From Archegozetes longisetosus (lineage: Eukaryota > Arthropoda > Arachnida > Sarcoptiformes > Trhypochthoniidae), in contig JAEMBT020000009.1 of the NCBI GenBank assembly GCA_018873245.2, positions 13,109,112-13,173,111 of the forward strand: a stretch of 64,000 nt of DNA. Direction: 5' to 3'. Positions 34,482 through 46,300 of this stretch are shown one piece after another; the stretch's first letter is position 1; each line of letters opens with the position of its first letter. The translations under genes and the position numbers were made by a program. Below the pieces are notes generated by a model, which made no database searches, was not told where the DNA came from, and saw only the letters and a list, made by a program, of their open reading frames with translations.

Positions 34482-37400
34482 TTATTTCAACTGATCATTA
34501 CTCCTACTATACTGCGAGCCAAACAAAGTGAAAGGAGCGAAAGACCAAGTGGTGGAGGGAGTAGTGGAGGAAGTAGTGGACAGAGTAGTAGTAAGAGTAG
34601 TAGTAAGAGTAGTAGTTGTGACACTTAAGTTAGTATTAGCTGTAGTAGTCGGCAAAGGACTCCAAAGGGAACGACCAAATAGATTGAAAGAGGAGTCTAG
34701 AGAAGTAGGGGTTGAGTTGGGGAGGTCGAAGGGAGGTTCGGTGGGAAACCCCCAAGTATCAGCTTTAGAATTCCATGAAGTCTGATTGTAAGGATGATTC
34801 CAAGGCGATTGACTAGCATTAGAGGTTAAAGTAGGCGATTGTGACTCCCATTTGGAGTTGTTCCATAAATGATTTCTAGATTGGATACCTCCGAAACAGT
34901 TCCAATCTGCTTCTTGTGACTCTTGCTGATTGTTATAGTCTTGAGAATTCCATGGCGAAGATGTTTCTCTTAGATGAATCAATTCGTGATCTAATGAGTT
35001 GAGTCGATTGACAGAGTTGATGTCGTTTAACCAGGGATTGGGTGGTATCGGTTTTTCTATAGCTTGATTCAATTTGACTGGAGGTGTTCTCCTCTCTAAT
35101 AATCCCTCGTCTATCAAATGAGTTGTCGATGCTGGAGGTGTTGATGACCTAAAATTTGACCAATTTGTGGCCAAAAGAGACTCTCGATTCTGGACAAACG
35201 AACGTTCATTAGATTTAATTCTTGAGCCCATTGGAGTCGAACTCAAATTGGATTTTTGGTCGAAAGGTAGCGATTTTTCAGCGAATATTTCTGTTTGACG
35301 AACCAACTCATTCATAGCGTTATCTAAAGAAATGATTTAGACTTTTGAGTAAAAAATATTCTAAAGATTGATAATTGAAAATAAATTAGTTGAATAAAAT
35401 CGATTAAGAATTAAACTCTTTCCTAAAAATCAAATTAAAGCCAATTTGAGTTGTATTTGCAACGTTCACATTGCTATTTACAGCGGGCAGTCCTTTAGTA
35501 GTATTTTTCTGAAAACTATTTACAATATCAGGTTTATGTTCGTTCTGTCCGATCACTTAACGATCAATAAGACTCCCAAAGTATCAAAAATTGATTTAAA
35601 GTGCTTTTAAACGCCAAATTAAACATAGATATTGACTAAAATAGTTTAGATTAAATCAATTGAATTGAGAAACAAAAGTTTGAATCAATTTTTGACACTT
35701 TGGGAGTCTTATTGATCGTTAAGTGATCGGACAGAACGAACATAAACCTGATATTGTAAATAGTTTTCAGAAAAGTACTACTAAAGAACTGGCTACTGCA
35801 AACAGCAATGCAAAAGTTGCAAATACAACTCAAAATGGCTGTAAAATGAATATTAAGACTTAATATAAAGAGAATTGAAACCTGTATCAAAAGTATTGAT
35901 AGGAGAATCCCAAATAATAGAATTTTCATTGGAGGAATTATACGACTCATTATCATCTAAAGTAATATCTTCTTTATTCTTCATCTTTTTAGAGTTTTTC
36001 ATGATAGGATTAGTAGTAATACTATTAGACTTAGGTTTGTAGGGCAATTCGAGAGTGGAAGGTACGGAAGGACCAGAGAGACCAGAAGGTGCCGAAGACC
36101 CAGAAGATCCGGAAGACCCAGAGGCAATAGAATCATTATGAAAAGAACTAGCTCTAGACTTCTTGTTGGATTTGAAGTTTTTGAAAAAGCTGTCTTCATC
36201 AAAAGCAGATTCAAAGACAGGCAATGGTGGAGGAGGAGACGATATCACATTAGTTAAGTTCTCTTGCTTTATCGGATAATTCAATCTTTTCCTACTATTC
36301 TTGCTATCAGTATCATTCTTCTGATTCTTCTTCACTTTAGACTTAGAGCTGACTTTGTCAGTATTTAATGACTCCTTTTTAAGGTTGTCACTACTGATTT
36401 GCTGTAAAGATTGCGATTTAGACCGTAAACTGTTATTACTTTTATCACTACCAGAAGAATCTCTTCTAACGAATTTTTTTCTTAAAACTGAGTCCAAGAC
36501 TGTCCTTGATATACATTAGTATTAATTTCACTATTAAGATCTTCTTTGGTACTCCTATTAAGATCTTCTCTTATATTGGAGCTATTACTTCGACTCGCTT
36601 TAGACTTAAGTTTCCTATTTCTCAGCTCAGTATTACGTTTAGAATCTTTCGACTCATCACTGGGATTAGAAACAAACTTAGGAAACATTTTATCAGATAT
36701 GTCTTCAGGAGTGGTGGAGATATTACTGGCGTCAAAAGAGGTGAAGGCGTAAGTTGTGAGGACAGGATAGAAAGAGAAATTAAGAATTCTATCGCCATCA
36801 AAAAAAGCTACACAAACAGCTAATAGTATCATAAACGTCATCATTGTCACCAAACAGTAATAAAGTACTGCTTCCCAATTAGGTCTTGGCAACGAGTTAT
36901 TACAAAAAGGCAATAAGTGCTTAGGCAAAGTAGCGATTAGAGCGTATTGAATCTTCTCATTTGGATTATCAGTGATTATAGTAAGCATTTGTTTGGTTTT
37001 GAATTGAGTGAAGTCAGGAGTGAAAGCGATGTTAATCTTTTTGTTTTCGTTAGGTCGGAGATCGAAAGCGCCACAATTGAGAACTTTAAAGCCATATCCC
37101 TGACAACTCATTGCATTCGCGTATTGACCATTTTGTGGCCCTATCGTGAAACCTTTGATTTTCATGGACAACTTGCCCACATTTACTGCTGTGAACGTTC
37201 TGTGAACTGTGAATGTCGGCTCGATTGAGAAGGAAGTTTGTGAGTTTTTAGTTTTAGAACAGCTTTTTAAATGTTTCTCAAGCAACTCAAAAGAAAGAAC
37301 AGATTTAGGACCAGGCAATTGGTTTCCTATTTTCAATATTCCATTTCCTCCTTGGCCCTGAAGATAGACAGCATCTATTATAGTCAAGTTATTTCTTATT

Positions 37401-40400
37401 AATAGTATAGTTGACACGAGCGCTGAATCATCTTTTGGTGTGAAACTAATCGATACTTTCTTCCGACTTCCCGATGGCATCAATAAAGTCACTGACTTCG
37501 GGTCTGGATTAACACCAATTATTTCCTTAACTGCTTTACGACTCGATACAACATCAGTCGATGAAAGATTTGCCAAATGGAAACTTTTAGGCTTAGTTTC
37601 GACTGAATTTAACTCAGTTTCAGTCCATTGTGTTCGAAAGCCAGATTTCAATAATTGTAAAATTGCTTCAGGATTGGGATAATCAGATAGAAGTACCACT
37701 TGAACAATAAGTGGTTGACTGGAAGGGTTCTCCATTATGATCTCTTTGATCTGTCAAACAAACCCAATGGTCAATATCTGAAAGATTCTCATATCAGACT
37801 TACTGTTGTATTTCCAACTCTAGTGATGGGAAATTTCAACAAAGTTTTATGCACTAATCGCGGCCATTGTAATTGAGCCTGAGCTCCAATCAATACAGGA
37901 CTGACTCCATCGATCTCTAACTGTAGCGTCACATTAATACTAAAGAATAAAAAACAATTAAATTCATTGATTGAACAATTATTTTGATTGAATGCATACG
38001 TTTTGTTATTTTCTTGCAAATTAGTCCATCGGCTGTAGAGGAGTTTATGCAACTCTTTGTCAATATAACCAGTGTCAGGATGGAGGCCAATGCCAAGAAG
38101 CCAGAGATGTCCGACTTCTTTAGATGTGTCCAACCCTGAATAGCAGGACTTTGTGCAAGTTCTAACGGGATCGAAATATAGTTTTCCAACTATGTTCTCG
38201 CCATAATTCACGATTAACCCATTCAATTCGAATGAGAACCGTTCGTCTTCGGGAGCAATTAAGGCAGATTTGTATTTGAGGTCGTGAGTGAAATAACTAG
38301 TCAAACGAACACTTTGAGAAGAGATACGACCAGGGAAACAGTTGGAAATAGTTATTTTCTCTAAAATAAAACTTCCTTCAACTGCACGCAAAACAAACGG
38401 AATACTAAGTCTTTCATAAGGAGTCTCAACAAAAGTTTCTCCAAAATATGCGCCTTCTTCCGAAAAGCCGATCAGATGTAGTTTAAATATAGCATAATAT
38501 TTAGGCTTCAAAATAGTTATCTAGATAGAAAGTCAAAGAGTTAATAGACATTAGAGTCTCCATCAAACGGTAAATAGACATTGAAGTCTTCATCAAAGAG
38601 CTAATAGGCATTAAAGTCTTAATCAAACAAATAACAAACGCCAAAGTGATCATCAGCTCTCACCTGTTTCTTCGAGAGACTCGAAAAGTCTAACTTATGT
38701 GAAATAACAGTAGCATTTCCTTCAGCAATTCCCATTAATTCGACATAAGCTTTACTCATATTACAGCCCCAATGTTTTAATTTAACTATAACTGGGTTAT
38801 TATTAATCACTGCGAACGTCATCGATTTCTTCTCCCCTAAACCTATGGCACCGAAATCTAAGACGGTTTGATTGAGTGATTGAGGTATGAACTGGTCAAG
38901 AAAAAGAGTGAATTTTTAGATTTTAGACAAGTGTTTGGGTAAGTGGTAGAGCTGAAGAATTATGCTAAACGCATAAAATAGCATAAAAAAGCTTTAAAAG
39001 CATAAAAACACAAAAATGTTCAAATTGAAAGCATAATTCATCAGATATAATGGATTGAGACATACAACATCTAACTTTCCACTATATGCTTGTAATGGAA
39101 CATCGAAATAACTTAGATTAGTATTTAAGCGGAAAGTAGTTTCCAAATGACTGAGTTGAGATGAAGGCGTAAAAGTGATCTTCAAAGCAGGTTCTTTAGC
39201 ATCAACAGCTAGAGTAACAGTGCGTGAAACTAATACAACCTTAAATAGAAGAATCAAATAATTAGAAAATAGGATTAGATGGAATTAGTTTACCTTAAAA
39301 TATGGCTTCGCCTCATCAGGCAACGTAACTGAATGTATAACAACAGTTAAATTAAATTTATTGTGAATAACAAGTGTCCTCTTTTCGGGAACCGAGTTCG
39401 AAGATTCGATATAGAATTGTGTTTGAGTATCGTTGTAGCTTAAATATCTATAAAAATAAAGAAAAACTCATTATTGAAGTTACAACAAGACAATAATTCT
39501 ATAAAACTTGAGTCCAAATTAATGACTAATTATAGAAATGAATCACTAATTATTGAAATTAATTAATCCTTAAAAATAAAATCACATAACAGAACAACTA
39601 ACCCTTGAAGTAGTTGTACATGATAAGGAATGGCTAATTTATATTGATTATTCTTAGACTTAATAACAATTTTGCCGCTGCATTGCTTTGAGCATTGAGT
39701 GATTTTATTAGGTATTAAAGTGACACGTGCGATGTCAATAGCATGAAAAATATTTGGCGATACTTTGACAGGTGAAGTAAAGTCAATACTAAGCGCATCA
39801 TTAACAGGAGTTGCAATCACATTTTGGATCTGAATCTGTTTCGAGCCAGAGTTCAGTATTTGAATAGCAATACTTCTGGGCTCGTCATGTGTTCGCATCA
39901 CACCGAAGTCTAGTAAGTCGATAGGAGAGTAGATGCCAGGAGCAGAAGAGACTTCCACTTCGACTGGAAGGATGACAAAGTTTTGATCAGTGCTGTTTGT
40001 TTTGATTCGGATGTATGCGGTGTGATTCTTCTCACTACGAGCTAAAAAGTTTGCTTTCATTATTGTTTTTGTTTCGAATGGCGCGATTTGCCATAACTCT
40101 TTTGGACCCTCTGAATCTCCAGTCGGTAGCTCTAAATGTAGTCCACCGCCTGTTGTATACATTTCTGTTAGCTATCAATCAGAAGATTAACAATTTAGTT
40201 AAAATGAGAAATTGTATCATAGACATCAATAAAATGAATCATTTTTGCAGACAACAACTTATGATTTGGTGATTCTTGAAGGGAATTATCTAAAATAATG
40301 AAAAAAATATAATATCAATACCTGTAATGTAGAACTATGAGGATTATAAATATGTATCAATGGGGCATAGGACGAATTGATGGGTACTTTAGCCCCAATA

Positions 40401-40917
40401 AACGGTCGCAATCGAAAGGGATTGGAGATACCAAGAGCAGTGACACGATATTTAAAAGAGCCCAAAGAGGTATGAATATAAAGAGTGTTATTAACAGGTC
40501 CCTCATGTCGGGCTAAAAAGACAACTTCAAAGGTAGTATTGCCTTTAGCAGAGATCAACTAAGAAAGAAGAGAAAGATTAATAACTAGTAGATGAGTGAG
40601 TAGTGGTAAGTACTTTGTCTTCGAAGAAGGAGCAGTGAAAGTGAACAGTATTTCCAGATATGGATAGCATTTGTATGGTGTTATCGTTCTGTAGATTTTC
40701 TACTAATACACGTTCAGTATAAGGTATACCTATTGAACTAAAAATTATATAAATTATAATTAGATTAGTATTAAGATTGAGAGGTAGCTGAAGACTAACT
40801 GTTGATTGAAGTGAAGTGATTCAGGTGTAAATCGGATGATATTGGACAAATGAAAATTAGAATCATCAATGAAAAAGTTCAAGTCATCATCAGTAGATCT
40901 AAAAACTAGAAGAGAAA

Positions 40918-40957
<40 letters not shown>

Positions 40958-41075
40958 AATCAATAATAAATAATAACAAATAAATACCAGTTTGTGATTG
41001 ACCACAATATATATCGACAAATTGATTTAAGAGACAAATAAGAAGAATAAATAATTGAAAAATAATAGAAGTCAT
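34482..41075 (-). CDS. TMEM131: TMEM131 homologue (collagen secretion factor)
   Basis: ER membrane protein reported to bind procollagen with its lumenal PapD-like domains and TRAPPC8 with its cytosolic tail. Exons: 41075-40988, 40905-40800, 40737-40614, 40558-40322, 40171-39603, 39447-39294, 39239-39066, 38891-38664, 38520-38000, 37939-37804, 37750-36589, 36499-35882, 35323-34482; about 1652 residues, phases consistent. A signal peptide is at residues 1-25. Family matches include NPFRLRPFIGAKVPINSS, LHLELPTG, EVEVSSAPGIY, LIRNNLTIIDA, GQLPGPK-like NQLPGPK, CQGYGFKVLNC, and SLPRPNWE just before the membrane helix at about 1073-1095. The Ser-rich tail ends FGSQYSRSNDQLK. Two junctions are less certain: a 60-nt in-frame intron (37999-37940) and an 89-nt intron (36588-36500) inferred to bypass a stop. 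Confidence 0.92.
35439..35839. mobile_element. Long inverted repeat (foldback element) in a TMEM131 intron
   Basis: Two arms of about 157 bp (35439-35595 and 35683-35839) are near-perfect reverse complements, for example CGTTCTGTCCGATCACTTAA left against TTAAGTGATCGGACAGAACG right, separated by about 87 bp. The outer ends read CCAATTTGAGTTGTATTTGC and its complement. No target duplication is clear. It fills most of the 558-bp intron 35324-35881; in the pre-mRNA it would fold into a long hairpin. Confidence 0.9.
40913..40953. repeat. ATAA/TTAT microsatellite in TMEM131 intron 1
   Basis: About ten tandem AATA tetranucleotides between exons 1 and 2. Confidence 0.9.
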
Positions 41076-43388
41076 ATTAACTAAAACAACAATGAAATAA
41101 ACAAAATCAACAATTAAAGTAATAATAATAATAATTAATAATAATAATAGTATGAATATTAATCTTATAATATATTAGCAAAATAGTTGTGCCAATGGTC
41201 TGATGTGGTGTTACGTCGTGTTTGTTATTATACAGACAAACAGTTATGAAGATAAAGCATTACGAAAGCTCAGATCATTTCTCTGAGTCATATATATAAC
41301 TGTTTGCTATATATTTTGTTGTGACTTTTCGGTCCAAACTTTTCTTTTTCTTTGATTTTGTCTTCGGTAATCATCGAAACTCGTTCAATTTATGTATTTT
41401 AAACTATTTAAATCTAAAAGACATAGATTGAACGAGTTTTGATGATTACAGAAGATAAAAATTGAACAAAAAGAAAGGTATTGACCGAAAAGTCACACTC
41501 TAGCTATATATTAATTGTTAACACTCTACTCTTTATACCTTATCTGTCTCTATCTGGTTTACGTCATTTGTTTTTACACCAATCTATTAATTTTGTGTCA
41601 AGGATACTTTGAAGAGCGCTTTAAATCAAATATATATTTTTAGTATAATTTATTTTATTATTTTTATAAAATATTTTAGTTTATTTAATACTTTATTTGT
41701 TTTATTTGTTTTATCTTATACTAGTGTTGAAAACTAGTGTTGAAAACTAGTGTTGAATACTAGTGCTGAAAACTAGTGTTGAAGCTAGTGTTCAAACTTA
41801 TTCTTACTATACTAGGGTGATCAAAAATCTGCCCATCATAAGAGAGTTTAATTATTAAACTTCAGGCTTAAGAGCTTGATTTTCGGACATTTCCAATCTG
41901 TTATCGTTGATTAAAGTCAGTCCAATTGAACTAAATTCGAGCAATTTTCAATATAAATAGGACTTATTGACTAATAAAGTAATAAATCAAACTTTTATTG
42001 TTTTATATAAGTCTACTCATAATTTAATGTTGACATATTTATATAAATGATAAGCAAAACTCAATAAATTGGCAATGTTTAAAGCAAATTAAGTAGTAAC
42101 AGTACTAAAAGATGATTAAATAACAAAAATTTACAACTTGACTGCCTACTAAAGTCATTCCTCTTAAGTTGATGACACACTAAAAAGTACAATAATGCTA
42201 TAAGTGATACATTCTATCAGACATAAGGAGACATATAATACTCAATAAACGAATATAAATAAATAAATTTAGAGTTGTATATGAACAGAATAATGTAATA
42301 TGCACTTTTATGAGAAAAGCACCTTAACAATTTTATGAGCAAAGCACCTTTACACTTTTATAGGGAAAGCACCTTTTATCAATAAATTATGATCTTGAGT
42401 CAATTGACCTTCAAATGTCATAATACTCTCTGATTTCAATAAGCAAATATTGATTATTGTTGAGAATAGTTATTAAAGTAGCTATTATATAGACAAGGAT
42501 AAATTGTTTATAACAATTAAATCATTAATGTTGCCCATAGGCTCGAAAACTCCGAGCTTGAGACCTAAGCTCAGTCTGAGCTTATAGACAACATTATAAA
42601 TAATAGTAAAATTTAGATGAAGTTTTAAGAAGAGAACAAAATATAGATGAAAGAACAAGATAAAGAGATATTACGGCCTAGAAAGTATTTAGTAAAGCAT
42701 AACTAATATAATACATGAGTGAATATAAAGAGCAAGTAAAAGTAGCAGGAAATAAATGAATACGATAGGAAGTATATATAAATATCACTACTAATTACAG
42801 TTCTATTTATAGTTATGACCATTTATTCACTTTAGTAACCCCTATGAAACTTTATTGAAGGTAAAACATATTATTGAAGGACTCAATAGTTTAGTACTCA
42901 TTATCAAATTCGTAAGTCATAGTCGTAGCTAGTGGAGGCTAAGGGGTTATAGCCCCTAAAGATGTTTATAAGTACTTTGGAGTTGTATTTGATGCATCAA
43001 ACGATTACCTATTGTCAAGCGTTAATAAAAGGTTCAACAACAAATTAACAGATATTTTAAGTAAGTGCGCACTACCTCAACAATCAGACGATTTAATTTC
43101 AGGCTTTTGGCCCCCCAAGAGTTCTCGACTAGGGCTCTGGCCTTAATATTTGAAAGATATTAAAGCTTATATTTAAATAAGACACTAAATTCAAAACGAC
43201 TGTAAACACTTTAAATTTTGAACTGAAGACATACAAATACAGTAAAACCTGTCTAACTCTCACATGTAGTTAAATGGTTTTGACTGAATAAGTCTAAAAA
43301 ATGAAGGCTCATCTTGACTGATTTAAAAAAGCCAGATTAAACAATACTTACAAAGAAATAAGTACTGAAACAACAGTTATACAGTAAT
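41076..43388. other. Intergenic region upstream of TMEM131
   Basis: Holds the foldback element at 41320-41497, a CTAGTGTTGAAAA tandem repeat (41722-41800), and repeated GCACCTTTTA-type units (42305-42375). The piece around 42920-43145 is richer in GC and contains two CCCC-type runs (AGCCCCTAA and GGCCCCCCAAG) but no frame I recognise. Confidence 0.5.
41320..41497. mobile_element. 178-bp foldback MITE upstream of TMEM131
   Basis: The whole element is an inverted repeat: arms of about 78 bp begin TGTGACTTTTCGGTC on the left and end GACCGAAAAGTCACA-like (TTGACCGAAAAGTCACA) on the right, with matching interiors (ATCATCGAAACTCGTTCAAT against ATTGAACGAGTTTTGATGAT). It sits about 245 bp 5' of the TMEM131 start codon. 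The string GCTATATATT lies near both sides but not flush with the ends, so a target duplication is uncertain. Confidence 0.85.
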
Positions 43389-46300
43389 TCAACTCAAAAT
43401 ACAAACTTTAGAATTAGTGTCTTGGTCAGGATCCCTTCTACTATTAGTTCTAGCAGCCATAGTGGCAAATTTAGCAGCCATTTTCCAAGACTTGAACGAA
43501 TTCCTAGCAGATTGATTAGTCAAACGACTAGGTAATTCATTTAAACATTTAATAGATGCTTTATTATTTGGATCAGAAATTACCAAAACAATAAAACTTC
43601 CATCAACTCCACCAACAACCAAATACTTTCCATCAGGAGTGGATTTAATAACTTTAGCTTCAGCAGAAAGTTTATAATTAGCAATAAGTTTGCCATCTTC
43701 AAGTCTAATCAAACGTATTGTCTTTTTAACACTATGATAATAATAAACATATTGATCGGTTGCAGTAAAGGAAGTAACAACACTTATAACACCTTCTGAT
43801 GTTTGAGGCAGTAACACTTTAACAGTACTTCCATATCGTAAATCAATTAGTTCGAGTCCACCACGACTAGGAGCAAACAAACCATATTTGCCATCAGAAG
43901 TAAACTGTCCATTCCATCGGGCAATTTTAGTCAAAATTCTTTGCGTATAGACATCAATAATATATGAGAACTCAGAGCCAATTAGTGCGACAACAGTGGT
44001 TTTGCCACGATATAGTAACGAAATTAATTGAGAAAATTTAATATTATCAAGTTTAATATTATGCATATTTGATCCATCATGAAGCCAATGAACTGCAATA
44101 GATTGTTTGAAAGAATTATCATTAAAAGGAATAACAATATATTGATTATCTATAGTGGTAACAGGCATTTTTTCAATTGAGAAACTAGATAGATGATATG
44201 GCAATTTGAAAAGTACTTTTCCATCTGGTATGGATCTGATAGTTAGAAGCATATTAGAGAATCCATCAGAAGATCCATCAGAGATTTGTTGGTCAATGTT
44301 GGATTGATCAGATCGATCAGATCCATCATAAACTTGTTGAACAATAACAACTTTAGTATCACCATCAACAAGTAACAAAAACTTAACATGACAAAGGTAA
44401 TCTTTAAAAAGAACACTAAAAAGAGAAAGATCCCAAAGTAGAAAATAATCAGATTCAATAGAAACAATAAATTGACCATGACTCGTAATTGTGGCATGAG
44501 TAAGAATAGCACCAATATTAGAATCAGATAAAGTGGTAATAAGTTTAGCAGTATGTAAATTCCAAATACCAATACAACTACGTGTTAGTGTAATAGCTAT
44601 GTTTTTAATACTAGAAAAACTAATAGAATCTATTGGTAATTCCATCCTATCAATAGTATGAACAGGTTCAAATAGATTTTTAATATTCCAAACTTTAACA
44701 GTTTTGTCGAATGATGCTGAAATGATAGCATTTAAATCATCAACTATAAGTGATTTGATATGAGAAATACGTGCGTAATGTGCATCTAAGGACTTAAGTA
44801 GATCTCCATTTTGCATTGACCAAATATATAAGTTTTTTCGAACTCCTCCTATCGCGTACTGGTCATACTTTGAGAATATTATTGAATTTGCAGATTTCAA
44901 TGGCTTTAGTGTAATATTTCTCACTCCTGCTGGTAGTTGTAAATATATGTTATTATCACTAACGGGATGGTTTGTCCAAACCAAAAAGCCGCGCAGATGA
45001 AACGCAACCAAAAACTTGTCATCATAAATACTGAGTGAAAGTAGTAGATCACCTTTTTGAGGGTCTGATTTGGAGAGTAATTTCGGTGGTGACCATTTGT
45101 TAGCTCGCCTTCTGAGAAATGAAACTTTGCCGGTTTGATCGCCGATGTAAAGCATAGTCCTTCGTGAGTTTAGAGCAAACCCTCCTTTAAATTCAACTAG
45201 CTTAAAATGCTTATCATTCAAAATAGTTTCTAAAAAGAATCTATTATCAGATTCGGATCTACTATCAGATTCTGATGTAGATTCTAACTCGGATCTATAT
45301 TCAGACTGATAAATCATATGCCGTTCACATTGACTCACATACACAATAGTAAGTATACTCAAATTGAAAGAATCAGCACTAGTATTAATGCGTGAACAGT
45401 CAAGAGTATGTTTCTCAAAAGTATTAAGTAATTTAGAATCAAAATCAATAGTATTAAACAATTTAACATCAAGAACAATCCATTCATAAGGTGTCCAGGC
45501 AACAAAGAAATTAGAAAAAAGAGAAATACCAGTAATATTAAAACGAAAATTAATATAAGAATTAGAAATAAGATAAGTATGACCAGAAACAATATTAAGT
45601 AAAACAAAATAATTATAATTAGTAAAAGAAATGGCAAATTTGTCATCAGTAGTAATAAGAATAGACTGCATAATTCCTTTAATATTAGGATCAAGATCAC
45701 GTGACACTTCACCAGTAGATAAATCCCACATAATAAATCTATTAGAAACTGATATTATATAACGATAATCAGAAGTCAGACAAAAGTCAAACACTGCAAA
45801 CTGATGCCCTTCTAATGAATACATTAAAGGACCTCCAGGTGTGTGAAGACAATGATTGACAGGTAGTAGTGCGCAGTGATGTGCACCTTTAAGGTCACAT
45901 TGTTGTAAAAGTGAATTAATATTAGAATATTGTTGTCGAAGTGGTAGTAATCGGGCAAGTATTTGTGGTCCGATCATATTTGGGTATTGTATTATTACAG
46001 CTGCAGCTAGTTTTAGAGTGTCAGCAAGCAATGAGATTTCCTTGAGGAGATTGCGGTCGAAGGTTGAGTTGATCTTATGTGAGGAGGTTTGGGTCATGAG
46101 ATGTGAGCAATCTTCAGATTGAGATGAGGAGGTTTGAGTCATAAGATGTGAGCAACCTTCAGAATGAGATGAGAGGGACTGAGTGATTGCATACAAAGTA
46201 TCTTCAAAATCAGATAAGATAGATTGTAAAGGGAAGCAATTGAGTTTAGAATGAAGCCAGTCATAATCAAACAAAACAATACTGATTAAGTCTTCAAAGC

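Noticed and set aside
45359-45712. Leucine-rich membrane protein on the minus strand
   Set aside because: An out-of-frame shadow of the WD40 exon in T-rich coding sequence.
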